From Apricaphanius iberus (Eukaryota; Chordata; Actinopteri; Cyprinodontiformes; Aphaniidae), in assembly GCA_028564705.1 (NCBI GenBank), contig JAPXFQ010000351.1, positions 3,162,001 to 3,226,000 on the forward strand: DNA of 64,000 bases, written 5' to 3'. Below the pieces are notes generated by a model. That model worked only from the letters and a program-made list of their open reading frames with translations, had not been told where the DNA came from and ran no database searches. Positions 24,804-36,655 of the stretch are shown here, in pieces; the first letter of the stretch is position 1; each line of letters starts with the position of its first letter. Position numbers and translations under genes: made by a program.

Positions 24804-25253
24804 TCACCTTCCAGAATGACATTTTTTTGGTCTACCAGTGGTTTCCCAAATGCGAGAACTCCCAGTTGTAACTTTTTTGATTATTATGCCACTCAACTGA
24901 AGATCAGTAATTAACCAGATGCCTGTTTCCTCCATCTGACTAAAACCAGGTGCTGCAAGCACTACCATAGTTGTCAACTTCATATAGAAGTCACGTTCCA
25001 TGCTGGCCTCTGATTCTCTGTTTTTTGTTAGTGACCCAGCACAGAGCAGTGCTGCAGGGTGGGAGGACCTGCCGTGCTGACTCCACTCACTGGCCGATCT
25101 GTAAATCGCTCTTTTATGGCCCTTGTAATGATCCCCCAGCCAGCAATATCTCCACCGTCGCACTGCAGATAGGACATGCCGTGCTCGGTTGTGAACACGG
25201 GGGTGCTTGGGGGGTTTGGAAGATGGTACAATAGAGAGAATAAAAGCACACAT
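24804..25253 (-). CDS. Unrecognised 149-codon open frame
   Basis: On the minus strand an ATG-started frame runs MCAFILSIVPSSKPPKHPRV to a C-terminus rich in Thr/Gly/Lys. It has no domain that I recognise. A second minus frame (25028-25249) and a + frame (24971-25234) are open over the same region, so at most one can be real. The local GC is somewhat higher than the surroundings. It could be a fragment of an unrecognised transposon, a lineage-specific exon, or chance. No promoter or splice evidence was found. Confidence 0.12.
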   Translation of the reverse strand: MCAFILSIVPSSKPPKHPRVHNRARHVLSAVRRWRYCWLGDHYKGHKRAIYRSASEWSQHGRSSHPAALLCAGSLTKNRESEASMERDFYMKLTTMVVLAAPGFSQMEETGIWLITDLQLSGIIIKKVTTGSSRIWETTGRPKKCHSGR

Positions 25254-25259
25254 TATTTG

Positions 25260-26320
25260 ACCACACAGTCATACACACATGCTGGCCCATGTGCATAAAA
25301 GACCTGCCTTTCACACCCCATCTGTCTTAATCCTGATTTTGTAAAGGTCACAAGACATCACAGAAGAGTACTTTTTACCACGCTCTGGGTGGATGATGTG
25401 GAAATTCTTGATTTTTTTTTTTCCATTTACACCCAGTCAGTGCTGCAATTGTATTTTTTTTACATATGCAAAATGTAAATCATGCAAAATTCCAGAATTG
25501 CTGATTCTTTTTTATTTTCTGAAAGTTTTGAATCATTTGTACAGTTCTTAGTCATATTCCGCATTTCCTTCAGACCACAATGAATCAGTTTTTATTTTTC
25601 ACTTTTAGCTTGAGTAAGAGCTGAACCTTGCTTAGTAGTTACACAGCATTATTTTTAAAATTCAACAAATGTTGTATGATATTGCTCCCCCAAAAGATGT
25701 TCTATTGGGATCAGTCTAGCGGTAGGTTTACTGAACTCACTATTGTGTTCAGTTTGAAATTGTTTGTGTTTTTACAGTTATCACTTTTTCATACCTCTGA
25801 CAGGTGGAGGCTTTAAAACATTTTTTATTTTTACCAACATGTTTGTTCCAACTGGAAGTGAAAGCAATGTTTCAGAATCATATTTTGAATCTGATAGTGA
25901 ATCTGCGGAGGGAGATGAAGATTAGGATGATGACAAGGAAGTATTCTATCTTCAAAGACTTGAGCTCATGACCAAAGATAAATCACCAAAAATAAAAATG
26001 AAAACATTAGTTAGCAGTTAGAAACATAATTTAAATGCTGTAAAACCAATAAAGATTTTGCAACTGATAGTTTAAAAAAAATGTATAAATATTTAGACAT
26101 TTTTTTTTATTTCAATGTCAATATCAACAGATAAATGTATTTTGTCATAGCTATTTTTCCCAGGAAAATAATGTATTATGTGCAGCGTGCCCCTTCCTAG
26201 CTGAGCATTGCAGACACACATTGCCTGCAAATATGTTCCACGCAGCTGGTTCAGGGAGATCATGAAATCAAATGAGGGTTTCAATAGCATCACTTAAAGC
26301 AAAGTATGGAAAAATGGAAT
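25260..26320. other. Non-coding stretch, nothing recognised
   Basis: AT-rich. A short acidic run (SESYFESDSESAEGDED, about 25866-25924) ends in a stop. It recalls the acidic leaders of some transposases but is too short to assign. Confidence 0.3.
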
Positions 26321-26321
26321 A

Positions 26322-26692
26322 TATACAGTACAGACCAAAAGTTTGGACACACCTTCTCATTCAATGCATTTTCTTTCTTTTCATGACTACATTGTAGACT
26401 CTCAATTAAGGGCATTGAAACTATGAATGAACACATGATGTATGGAATTATTGTATGCACTTAAACAAAAAGGGTGAAATAACTGAATACATGTTATATT
26501 TTAGAATCCTCAAAGTAGCCACACTTTGCTCTGATTACTGCTTTGCATTCTCTTGAGCTTCCAGAGGTCGTCACCAGAAATGGTTGTCCAACAGTCTTGA
26601 AGGAGTTCCCAGAGATGCTTAGTACTTGTTGGCCCTTTTGCCTTCACTCTGCGGTTCAGCTCACCCCAAATCATCTAGATTGGGGGTCGGTA

Positions 26693-26744
<52 letters not shown>
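26322..26744. mobile_element. Non-autonomous Tc1-like element with adjoining (TA)n
   Basis: It starts tacagtacagaccaaaagtt followed by tggacacaccttctcattca, a very common Tc1-family terminus in fish. It continues with the usual body (caaagtagccacactttgct, ctgattactgctttgcattc). It stops at a (TA)n run (about 26696-26743) that probably grew at the TA target site. Only the 5' part is present, and there is no coding capacity. Confidence 0.65.
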
Positions 26745-26747
<3 letters not shown>

Positions 26748-28800
26748 ATTCTATGTTAATTAGTATCATCAAATCCACCATCCACTCCAAAAACTGTTGT
26801 TGTTGTAAAATTGATCACTTAAATTAATTGTGTCATTTTTTACTTTGTATCATCCATGAAAAACTCAACAAATTAAACCCACAGACCAGCTGACTTTAAC
26901 CCTGCTGTCATCGCTCATTGCATTTTCTTTTTTTTTCATAGTTAAATCACTCAAAATCTGCACGTCTTCTTTTGGGGAATTTGCTGGATGGAAATTGATA
27001 CGCTTCACAGATGTTATGCGTGGCTAATGCATCTGGTGGAAAACCGGCTTAAGTTTGGACAGGAACCAGGTGCAGATAACTTCTGAAGTGAAAAGCGTAA
27101 AATTAATAAGAACTCGAAATAACAGAAAATTACTTACAAGGTGAAGGGGGAAAACAGAACATAAAACACAAGTAGAATTGTCAGCAAACATGACAAAAAA
27201 AAGTAGAATCCAGCAAGGATTCTTAGTTTTAGATGGTCTTCACTTTCCGTTCTGGCATTTATGATCAGTGCATTTTCATCAGCAGTCCTCCCTTCTCTGT
27301 GTATCAACTACATTTCAGTGGCAAATATTCCTGAGGACCAGCAAAGACATTACACAACCCACCTACAGCAAGTGTGTCACATTTCTTTTAATCTCTGCTA
27401 TATGGAGCCTGGAGCCTTCTGTCAAGTCTTATAGGCCCCCTTATGTTCCTGTTGGCTAGTGGGATTTGCTATGACATGCTTAACAGACTGCACAGTTCTT
27501 GTCATTAAAACATTAATAATAAGTAGCACACTTTACTCAATAAAAGTATGCCAAAACATTGTCCAAATTAATATTTAATATTTAGATCTACCTACGAAAT
27601 CTAAAGAAATGTTGATGGTTTGGGTAAAACCAATGAACTTAAGCAAGCCACCTGAAATTGCTTGATATTTGCTTTTTAAAAGCATACATTTTTGTAAAAT
27701 GATTCCTTTTTTTAGCCTACAAGAAAGTATGATAAATTCTAGTTTTACTCAGCCTGGCTTGACATGGCTCTACTGAGTTAAAAGGCTTTCCCACCAGTAA
27801 TGGTGTGGTTACCAGATGTGCTTTGAGGTCGTGCATTTGTCACTATGGCAATACCACTCCAACATCCTATATCACTCTCCATTTTTAATCCTGACAATTG
27901 CATGATGCAAAAAATTTTAAGTAGACATAAATGTTCATAACGGTTTTTGTGGGGATCATCAAGAAAACATGACACCACTTTGTAAAGCTATGACACATAG
28001 GTGTGAAAAGAGTTTAGTAATTTGTTCTTAGCCATATTTTAAGGATTTTTCCATACAATGGAAAATGTTTTAGTCTGTTTTCTAATCCCCCAAAAGATGA
28101 TAAATGTTTAACTATACATAACATCAATAACAGACAATCAACAAAAAGCTTCTTAAAACAATTAATGTATGTACATTTTGTACGTGCAGGAGCAGATATC
28201 TCCAGATTTAAGTGGTGGCAGTCATATCTGAGGAGTTTCATCCCGTAGTTTGTTAGCTATTTGAAATGTCTCTGGAAGCTTTGAGCTACAAACAGTAAGC
28301 TTTTCCATGTGTCTTTTAAGATCAACTTTAAGATCAGCACAAATATGGCTTAGGTTTTATTTTGTTAGTTCCAATTGTCCAACCACAATAGCATGGCTTT
28401 GCATAGCGGCTGTGGAAGCTTTTTGCCCTCCAGTGATGTACGCATGCGCGAACGTACCCGAATGAAAACAATAACGTGTCCATATAATAGCCCATGCTAT
28501 TTGTAATTGTTTAATTATTCTGTATACTTCATTTTTTTTCTTATGTTCTTTACTTGCTATATGTTCAGTAAAGTTCTTTTGGCCCTACATCAACATGCCA
28601 ATGTCCAGCCAAACATGTAGAGTAATATCACTATCCTGATAATCATCTAATATAATGTCCTGGGCAGACGCAGATCGGTCTACTCAAGCACATCTGGTTC
28701 CTACAACGTCCATGTGGTACCAGCATCGGTTTTGGAACCTACTTTGCTGAGGGTTCCAAGCGTGCTGACAGTTAAAAATGTGATGTCAGACAAGTGTCGG
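26745..28800. other. Non-coding stretch, nothing recognised
   Basis: Short frames at 27268-27459, minus 27778-27978 and minus 28014-28241 lack domains and splice context. I see no gene or bounded element. Confidence 0.4.
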
Positions 28801-28801
28801 T

Positions 28802-30504
28802 CAGTCATTACATTTACATGCACTTCTAAATCAAGCTTTTGGCAGTAATCTATCTTGAGGCTTAGCCAGAGTTAAGAGTCGTGTCCCAGTTTGCACTCAG
28901 ATTCGAAATATTGAATTAAGTCCGTTCGACTCTGTGATGCTAGGTGGAGACATGCTCCCTTTCCTGCTGACAATTTTACATTGGTCTAGAGTCACACAGA
29001 TTGGTAAATTAATACTAAATTCAATTAAACAGACAGAGTAAAAGTAGAAATGGACAACAACAACGCTGCAGCACAGTACATTTAGTAAGTACTGCACTGT
29101 TTGATTGTGTTACACTTGTTGCTCCTTGTTGTTTTCTTTTCTTTTCCCAAAGAGGGAGTGCTAAGGCTGCCTGTAGGAGGATCTTTTGTGACCTCACTGT
29201 TTGTTTCTCGTATTGAATCATGAGTATGGGTGGCAAGAAACAGCATATTTCACCTATAATTTTATTGTTTTGCATGTTTGGAGGAGGATTTAGCAAAGCA
29301 GATGGGTCACTCCTGCTGTGTGGTTGACTGTGTTGGGAGCCTGATTAAAAAGTTTTATTCTAATTTCATCCGAAAACGAATGGGAAAAACGTGAGAGATT
29401 GAGGGAAATCAGGAGATTAAAGGCTGATGCTCTGATGATAGCCTACCAATCCAGCAGCAACTGACAGTTTGTGAAGCTCATTTTGTTCATGGTAAGTCGT
29501 TTCGACTATATATTTAGGGAATATGTTTTTGTAAAAACATTTAATTAGCATATTTTAAAATAATCTGCATTTTATATTGTTTACGCATTCCGATTCAGTT
29601 GTCCCAAACACGAAACCGCTGTACATGCAGCTGCTTGTACTTTAAAGATCGAAGCTGCTTAATGACTGCATGTTTCTCCAAAACTAGATTTAAAAAAGCA
29701 GACTTGTGTAAACTATGATTTCAGTTTTTCACCAGAGATCAGACGCAATTGAATTTTTCAAGTTATGGGACAACTGCAACTACATTTCCATGATAAAATA
29801 AAACAAATAAGGACACTGATGAATGAAGATTTACCCAGCTTTGCAGTCAGAATGAAGATTTTGCCGTTCTCCTTGGCAATCATCCACCTTTTATGCGGAC
29901 CATGCTGTGACTCTACCAGGTCTGACCCCTGCTTTTAGCACATCTACAGCTTTCTGTATTCGTAGGCCTCCACGCTACTGAAACTTAAACTTTTTCATGA
30001 GTAAAGGGTCCAAGGCTTTCTTTTAAATAGAGAGTAAATGTCTCCCCAGAGGACACTGGGAAATTAAACTGTGTTTTCCAGATCTTATAAGAGCTTTGAA
30101 AAACTTCAATTTTGCCTTCAATACAGATTTTAAGTTTTTCTTGAACCGCTTCCTGAGTTTAGACGTTAAAAGTGCTTATATATATCGGGGATATCACCCG
30201 CTTATTCTCCTGGAAGTGTTGGTCGCGTCTTCATAGCCCTTCATTTTGTTTGTTCTCCCGCATGCGTACAAAGACAGAAATTTTGTCAACAAGATCCTCC
30301 TTTTGCTCAACTTCTACTTACTGTCGTTTACATGCAGAGAAATTTGATTTCCAATCGCATTATCTGGGTACATAAGTCTGATTTCTTCAATTCCAGTTTA
30401 GTTCAACTTAAGTCATACTAAGGTATGCAGCCATTTTAAAAGACCGATTTCAGTCGGACTAAGGCAATATTTATTTCTCTTGCTGCATGTAAACGCACTG
30501 ACTG
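28802..30504. mobile_element. Inverted-repeat element carrying a THAP-like zinc-finger exon
   Basis: The left end cagtcattacatttacatgc and the reverse complement of the right end (cagtcagtgcgtttacatgc) are matching inverted termini about 20 bp long. The 1.7 kb between them holds a THAP-like exon (29302-29491). The motifs aaacgaatgggaaaaacg and agtcggactaaggc and the right subterminal region suggest more element-specific sequence, but I cannot see a transposase core, so the copy looks non-autonomous. A truncated left end is present at 12008. Flanking duplications are not clear. THAP fingers are found in P-element, Kolobok and related transposases (established knowledge); which of these applies is unknown. 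Confidence 0.55.
29302..29491 (+). pseudogene. THAP-like zinc-finger exon, broken
   Basis: The frame starts MGHSCCVVDCVG, a typical THAP N-terminus (C-x(2-4)-C), followed by KFYSNF in the place of the conserved FYxFP. A stop follows at codon 31. Further on, the frame with LTVCEAHFVHG supplies the second half of the C2CH signature (C-x2-H-F), and catg|gtaagt right after it is a perfect splice donor. This layout resembles the first coding exon of THAP proteins. The in-frame stops make it a pseudogene. Confidence 0.55.
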
Positions 30505-30509
30505 GTTTC

Positions 30510-31725
30510 GTTACAAGAGTGACCATCAGCCTCTCTGGCCGCAACCTTTTTCTGGTTCTCTTCTTTATGGAGTCAGTCAAAAAGCCACAAGCTGAGCCGA
30601 ATTTTTACCACAGCTTCCATGTCCCAGTTGTTATGTTGTGTTTGTGTCACGTACAGATCAACTTGTGCAGATGTTCAATATAATCTTTTGTTTCTAACAT
30701 GCAATCTTATCACTTACTTAATTTTCGGAGCCAAGCTCAAATATTCAGTACTAATAGTCATTCAGTTTCAAAGCTTGTTTGTATTTTCTTTGTAGCAGTG
30801 ATTGTTCTACTTGTTTTGCTGTAAATTGTCCTGTTTAATTGTGTTTACTTTAAACATTGTACTAGTTTCAAATTGTCTGGCTGCATGAAGCAAAACTGAT
30901 TAACACTAGAAGAATGGTTTAGACTGTTGCTACAGTTAATGATCTAAGTAAACAGCAGTAAACAGCCTTTTAGACATTTTACACATCATCCTGCTATCAG
31001 TTTGGGCCCACTTTTTAGCTTCCCTCCCATTTGAATAGCTCTCTGCTGCACAAGGTAGAGGCCTTCCTCTCAGCACATGGTCCGCCTGTTTAGTATTCCT
31101 GCCATGTCTGTTTGGCGGAGCACCATTAAATTGGGATCAGGCAGATTAGAGTATAATATAGACGACTATTAAAGGCTGCAAATGGGAGCCGTGGGTTAGA
31201 TCTGAGCAGTGGCCTTGCCTAGCCATATGCTAAACTGTGCAATTAGTACTTACACACATGTCTTTATAAAAATGACACAATGTAGAATTTAAAACTGTAT
31301 TTTTTTTTTTTAAAGCTGTCATTAAATTACAAAAGGGGTCATCTTGAAATAATTCAAATAATGTAGTGAAAAAATTCAGTACATTATCTATTTAGATCAC
31401 ATCTTTTTATTGCAAATGCAATGCAATCACAATCACATTTAATGATGGACAGTGGAGTTTTATCTTAATTATTATACAGTACAAGTAAAGTCAGTTAATT
31501 GCATAATGCTAATTGTTGAAACTATTTTCTCTAGCTGAACCTCTGCGTTCCTGGCTTTTGCCGCTTTGACGCTTGAAACACAAGACAACTTTCAAAACAT
31601 GATACCGCCAAAGCACACAAAGTGCTACAAAAACTCTGATGGCCCTCTGACAGCCTCAACCATAGAGTTTACATGTAATCTTGTCGCTTTTGTTGTTGAC
31701 GTTTGGGGCTGTTTGAATGCACCAT
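30510..31725. other. Non-coding stretch, nothing recognised
   Basis: The ORF at 30480-30683 overlaps the element end and has no domain. A poly-T run lies near 31300. No gene is supported. Confidence 0.4.
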
Positions 31726-31726
31726 A

Positions 31727-32165
31727 AGTCTAAGGATGTTTAGTAGACTCAAGTCGGAGGACTCAAGTGGTCTGGGAGGTTGGTATGGTGACAGAATGTC
31801 TTCAAAAAATTTTGGAGCTAAGCCATTCAATGATTTATAAACTAGTAAAGGTATTCTGAAGTCTATTCTATGAGCTACAGGGAGCCAGAGTAAGGACTTT
31901 AGAACTGGGTGATGTGTTCTACTTTCCTGTTTCTAATGAGGACGCTAACAGCAGCGTTCTAGATCAGCTGCAGCTGTCTGATTAACTTTTTAGGTATACC
32001 TGTGAGGACACTGTAGCAGTAATCAATCCAACTAGAGATAAATGCATGGATGAGTTTTTCAAGGTTCTGTTGGAACATTTGACCTTTAATGCTAGAAATG
32101 TTCTTCAGATGATAGAAGCTTACCTTGTTATTGCTTTTACAGTATGTGACCCTGGAGGTTTGAGT
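31727..32165 (-). pseudogene. L2-like LINE fragment (RT C-terminal region)
   Basis: The minus strand encodes decayed remnants of the thumb/C-terminal region of an L2-type reverse transcriptase (EKLIHAFISSWIDYCYSVLT, GIPKKLIRQLQLI), equivalent to the SRLDYCNSLLSGLPK block of the other copies. Stops and indels are frequent. It is truncated at both ends. Confidence 0.65.
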
Positions 32166-32169
32166 CTAT

Positions 32170-33242
32170 GAGTGTATTCAGACCTGCACTGTTTAATCCA
32201 CTTTAAACGAACCAGAGTTCGTTTGGAACGCTGGTGTAAATACACACACACAAATTCTGCTGTGGATCAGATAAACGCATCACACCTAAAAAAGGTGGTC
32301 TCGGTCCGTTTCCAAATGGACAGAGCTTTGCTTCGCTTCAGGGCTGAACACAAACAGTCTCGATCCGAATCAACTCTACAATACATGCGCCTTTCTGTCA
32401 AATTATTCATATTATTTAACCCCAAACATTTTGACTCACAGCGCCAAAAAATTAATATCCCGTATGCTGTAGTGAATGCTGTTAATTCCTGATCTTCTGT
32501 CTTCTGTTTAATCATTCTGCTACCAACATATCAGGGGTCAAAGCGTGCTGAATGCATCATTTCCTTCCGTTTACTGCACATATTCACTGTTCTAAATTTT
32601 CAAACAGAGCATCACATTGCATTGAATGAGCTGCTCAGACGGGAGATCATGACACGGACAGGACAGTTTTGTCAGAATAAACAGCTGAGCAGTAGGTAAA
32701 CAGGACAGGACAATAGCTTAAGTCTGAAGATTCCTGCACTTACCTCTCATTGCTCAGTCATCGTCCCAACCTTGCCTCTGATCGTAACCACATCTTGAAA
32801 ACTCTGTTCCAGTCCGCCTGCTCCATCTCTCCGACTTCATTCTGCCACAGCTCTCACTGGCGGAAATTAGCCCCGGCTCTAACTCCTCCAGCAGCTCTGC
32901 TACAGCTCTTCTTGGGTCTCATCAGCGGCTCAGCTCCATAGCCTGGCCTGGTGCTCGCTCACTTCCCAGCTCTCCTCCACATCTGGCACACCGAAACATA
33001 TCTTCGCCCTCACATCCATTCCTGCAGCTGTGATAGCCATATGATTTCACAGCTGTTTACCTCCTTTTCCGGGTCTTTGCTAGTTCTGCCCACGTCGTCA
33101 CTGTCCAATAGCAGCACCAATCGTCACATACGTGGATGTGTTTACAAAATATAGTCCAATTGCAAAAATGAACAGTCTGAATACAAACCGCACCAAAGGA
33201 AAAAAAATGTTTACCTTGGACTTTTCTGGTCTGAATACACCC
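32170..33242. mobile_element. Inverted-repeat non-autonomous element (gagtgtattcagacc family)
   Basis: The left end gagtgtattcagacctg and the right end ggtctgaatacaccc are near-perfect inverted termini. A possible 3-bp target duplication tat flanks it (32167-32169 and 33243-33245). The 1.07 kb inside has no transposase. The ORFs at 32172-32492, 32750-32941 and 32951-33154 are spurious. A 3-bp duplication would suggest a PIF/Harbinger-type mobiliser, but tat is not the usual TWA, so the class is open. Confidence 0.6.
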
Positions 33243-33245
33243 TAT

Positions 33246-34290
33246 AATTAAACATAGATTCTGGGCCTGATCAGTACTTTCTAGTTTTATTAACTGAAGC
33301 TGTGTGCTGACTCCTGAAGTACATTACATGTAGGTTGCTGTATCTTATTTTGCCACATATTTTAGTGTATGTAAACCCCACATTTTTGACTTGCAATAAT
33401 TACGAAGAAATGACACCCTAAATCATGTCATCTATATGGAGGCATGTCCTTTATGATACACCCCCATGTCGTTCAGCATGTATACATTGGGATAAAGATG
33501 TAAAACTGGTTATAGATACCAGTCAGTCAATTTAAAATTTGATTTAACACAATAATTTCACCATTTACATTTAGTTTATTTTTAATTACTTCAGCGTCCT
33601 TGGATCTGCTATTGGTTGGACTGTAAATAAATTTTAATTCAAATTATTCCAAAGCAGAAATGGTTGAATGTTGTCATTATGAGTAAATCAAAAGCGTTAT
33701 ATCTCTTGCTTATCTAATTTTGTAGAAAATATATTTGTTTGATACATTTTAATATAAAGGTTTCTGCCATTTGGTTCTATATCATGCTCATAAATCCTAA
33801 TTCTCTCCAAGGATGAATTGCTCTGCAGAACATTTTCCGGACAATGCTGCCACAGCTCTCTCCCTCTTTACTTAATATTACTTGGTTTTGGTTTTATTTT
33901 AATATTCCCAATAAAGAAAACCTTAATATGTTAACATCTTCCGGCTCAGACTTCTACTTAAAAATCAGACTCTCTACCCCTGGGAGCACCCAGTAAGAAA
34001 GCAAATTTGTGAATAATAAAGAAAAAAAAAAGATTTTTAAATCATGCTTTATTTAACAGAGGACAGTTGGATATAATACAAGTAACTGTAAGAAATTGCA
34101 GTTCTATTTTTTATTTTCCTTTTTTTCTATTTTCAAACAAATCACATAACTCCATAAAATATAGCTACATAGTTAATCCTCAACTCTGTCTGTAGTCATT
34201 TTTACGTAGGGCAGTGCATGTTCCCATGCCTTTTCACATTTGAATCATTCACTTGTGGTCTATGTAAAGTAGAACCACAGTGGTTTGGTC
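33246..34290. other. AT-rich non-coding stretch
   Basis: No gene or bounded repeat recognised; an A-rich run at about 34018-34036. Confidence 0.4.
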
Positions 34291-34727
34291 TGAATTCCAT
34301 GTTATTGTAGCCCCACAGACCCTCCTTATACCGTTCTGAAGAGCATCTTTAGAGCAACTCATTTTGGTGTGGTCCCTTTAAATGCCCCGCCCCCTCTAGG
34401 TAACAGAGTGTTGCGCTCCACCCCGTACGGACATTTTTGTAGTCTGATAGCAGCGATTTGATTACTACCGGCAGATAAACTTTTTATTGCGAAGATGTTG
34501 TCACTAAATTCCTGTACATCATGTGTACCCCACGACAAAAACCGGCAAAAAAAGCCCAGTCATTTTATTCAAAGCATGTAGTACAGTTATATCCTCAGCT
34601 AAAAGCTAGCACACATTGCTAACAGATGCAGAATGTACAATGCTATAAAACTATCAAAACAATCGCCCGTACGACATATCAACACACAACATTCATGTCT
34701 AAAATAAAGTTTACTGTCATTTTAGTG

Positions 34728-35036
34728 TTATTTGAAGCTTATCCCTTTGCTTTGTCCGTCGTTTCTGTGGAGAGAAGGAACTGACCCCTCAATCAGATGA
34801 AGTCTTTTTGGCACATCCCTCCTGATACAGACTGAGGTTGCTGAAGCACTCGTCCTCGAAGTGCTTTGGCAAAAGAGGAGAACTTTCCCCACGGATGTCG
34901 GTATATTTCCACTAAAAATGAAATTTAACCAGGCACTTCTCAGAGGCTCTGATGCTGGGGGTCGATGTAGGGATTTGTGTGGGTTAATACACCTAATATC
35001 TGTACATTTTGACTTGCTTTCTTGTAACTTCGACAT
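34728..35036 (-). pseudogene. THAP-like zinc-finger protein fragment (frameshifted)
   Basis: The minus frame starts MSKLQESKSKCTDIRCINPH, with a C-x4-C pair, and continues SEPLRSAWLNFIFSGNIPTS and VGKVLLFC. This resembles an uncharacterised THAP-like domain that I recall from many fish proteins (PLRxAWLNFIFxGN). The following C-x2-H part appears only in another frame (KHFEDECFSNLSLYQEG), so a frameshift separates the two halves. It probably belongs to a mobile element spanning roughly 34.3-35.1 kb, whose ends I could not define. Confidence 0.5.
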
Positions 35037-35329
35037 GATTGACTTTGGACTACAAAATCGCTATGGGGGAGAAAAAATGGCTGCTTCACGAAATTGGTTA
35101 CCCGGAAGTTCATCACCTTATTTGGCAGTTCAACAACAAATGCAGTGAAGTAATAGACAAGAAAACGTAATAGTGAATAGAGAAAACTAAACAGACTGAA
35201 AAATATGACCAAAAAAGAATGTAAAGATATAAACACAGCACCAGAAGAGAATAAATATACGTTTTCTTCACTCCTAAACACCCAAAATACACATTTACAT
35301 GCATTTAAGTGCAAAAAAGTGGATTTTTC

Positions 35330-35343
35330 ATATGTCTCCTTTA
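35330..35343. repeat. Target-site duplication, left copy
   Basis: The 14 bases atatgtctccttta are repeated exactly at 36642-36655 on the other side of GC-rich repeat copy B. They mark its insertion site. Confidence 0.85.
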
Positions 35344-36641
35344 TTTTTTTATTTTTATTTATTTTATTTTTTTAACGTGTCCTGTCTAGCAGTATGCTAC
35401 TCAGAATTGGTGTCTGGGTACCAAGTACAAGCCCAACAGTTTTACTTTCCCAAGCAGAGTATTACAGCTTCGCTGTAGTACGCCACTTGATGTATATGTA
35501 TGAACATTTTTTATTAGTGATTACTGTGGGTTCAATTTCCTGACGTCATGGACACTAAACCGAGACAAGAAGGGAGAAAGGAAGAAGGTGAAGAAAAGAA
35601 ACCGCACCAGCAGAGGCACGAACCGACGACACAAGACAGGGACGCAAACAAAGAACACAAGAAAACATCCCAGTCAACAAAACAAACAAAAACAACAAAC
35701 TGTACAGAACCAAACCAATAGTTCGGATCTAGTAGAATAAACTAAGAATTACACATTCACTACATACAAGCATGGATTAATGAACATAGTACAAATGTTT
35801 CTGGTAAGCTCCTGTGAACAACTAACTAATGATGATAACCTCAGCTTAAGATATGTCCGTCCACACCAATGTCCCCACACCTATGTGTGTGTGCGAGCAT
35901 GCAGGTCTGAATAAGGTTTCCCCGTGCAAGTGATTGATAGCTGGTGTAAGGAACCTTCAATCCGTCCCACAGGAATCGACACAGACATGGAAGAGGCAAG
36001 AGGTGTATGCATCCAGGGTCCCACAGAGTACAGGGGCCACAGGCGGATCAGCACAGGGTCGATCACCCACCAAGAGAGGAACAGATGGAAGCCCCAGGGG
36101 AACACCCACCAGCCGCAATGCTTGGGCCCGAGAGATCGCAGTGGCGAGCCCACGGGCTCCGCCGGAAACCGGCTACGCCAGGGCGGGCCCGGATCAGGAC
36201 CCGGAGGCCAGGGGGACCAGGGGCACCCCGCCCCCCAGCAGGGCCCCGACCAGGGACCCGCCGAGAGGGGTCCCCCGCCGCCGCCAGGCAGGAGGCGCCT
36301 GCAGCCGACCGATGGACAACACACACCGCCGCCACCCAGGACCAATACCCACCGCCAACAACCCGGCCCCCCCCACACACCCACACGCCAGGGAGCCACA
36401 GTAAAAGCCACAGCGGATGTACGCCCTCCCCAGGCCGCGCCCAGCCAGCACCTGGACATCCAGATCTACCAGCTCCCGGGTCCAGATCCCGCCCCACGCA
36501 GAGCGCCAAGATCGGGGGTCCAGCCAATGCCGGACAGGGCCCCCCAGATGAACCGACCAGCCAGCAGAAGTCCTGGAACCGGCAGGAGGTTCCAGGACTT
36601 CTTCCAGGAGGAGATGATATGACTTCTTCCAGGAGGAGATG
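35344..36641 (-). mobile_element. GC-rich retroposed repeat, copy B, with perfect 14-bp target duplication
   Basis: This is the inverse of copy A (4878-6098). On the minus strand it runs from GC-rich 5' sequence to the shared aataaaaaatg signal region and an A-rich tail (35344-35375 on the + strand is T-rich). The exact flanking duplication, A-tail and 5' truncation show insertion by target-primed reverse transcription. Long overlapping open frames occur on both strands (minus 35881-36459; + 35924-36622 and 36007-36642). They are compositionally biased, and no catalytic motif is seen. The 5' end carries an exact 25-bp tandem duplication (36596-36620 and 36621-36645). Confidence 0.8.
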
Positions 36642-36655
36642 ATATGTCTCCTTTA
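36642..36655. repeat. Target-site duplication, right copy
   Basis: Exact copy of 35330-35343 (atatgtctccttta). Confidence 0.85.

Noticed and set aside
35924..36642. 232- and 211-codon + frames near 36 kb
   Set aside because: They are antisense frames within retroposed copy B and mirror the antisense frames of copy A.
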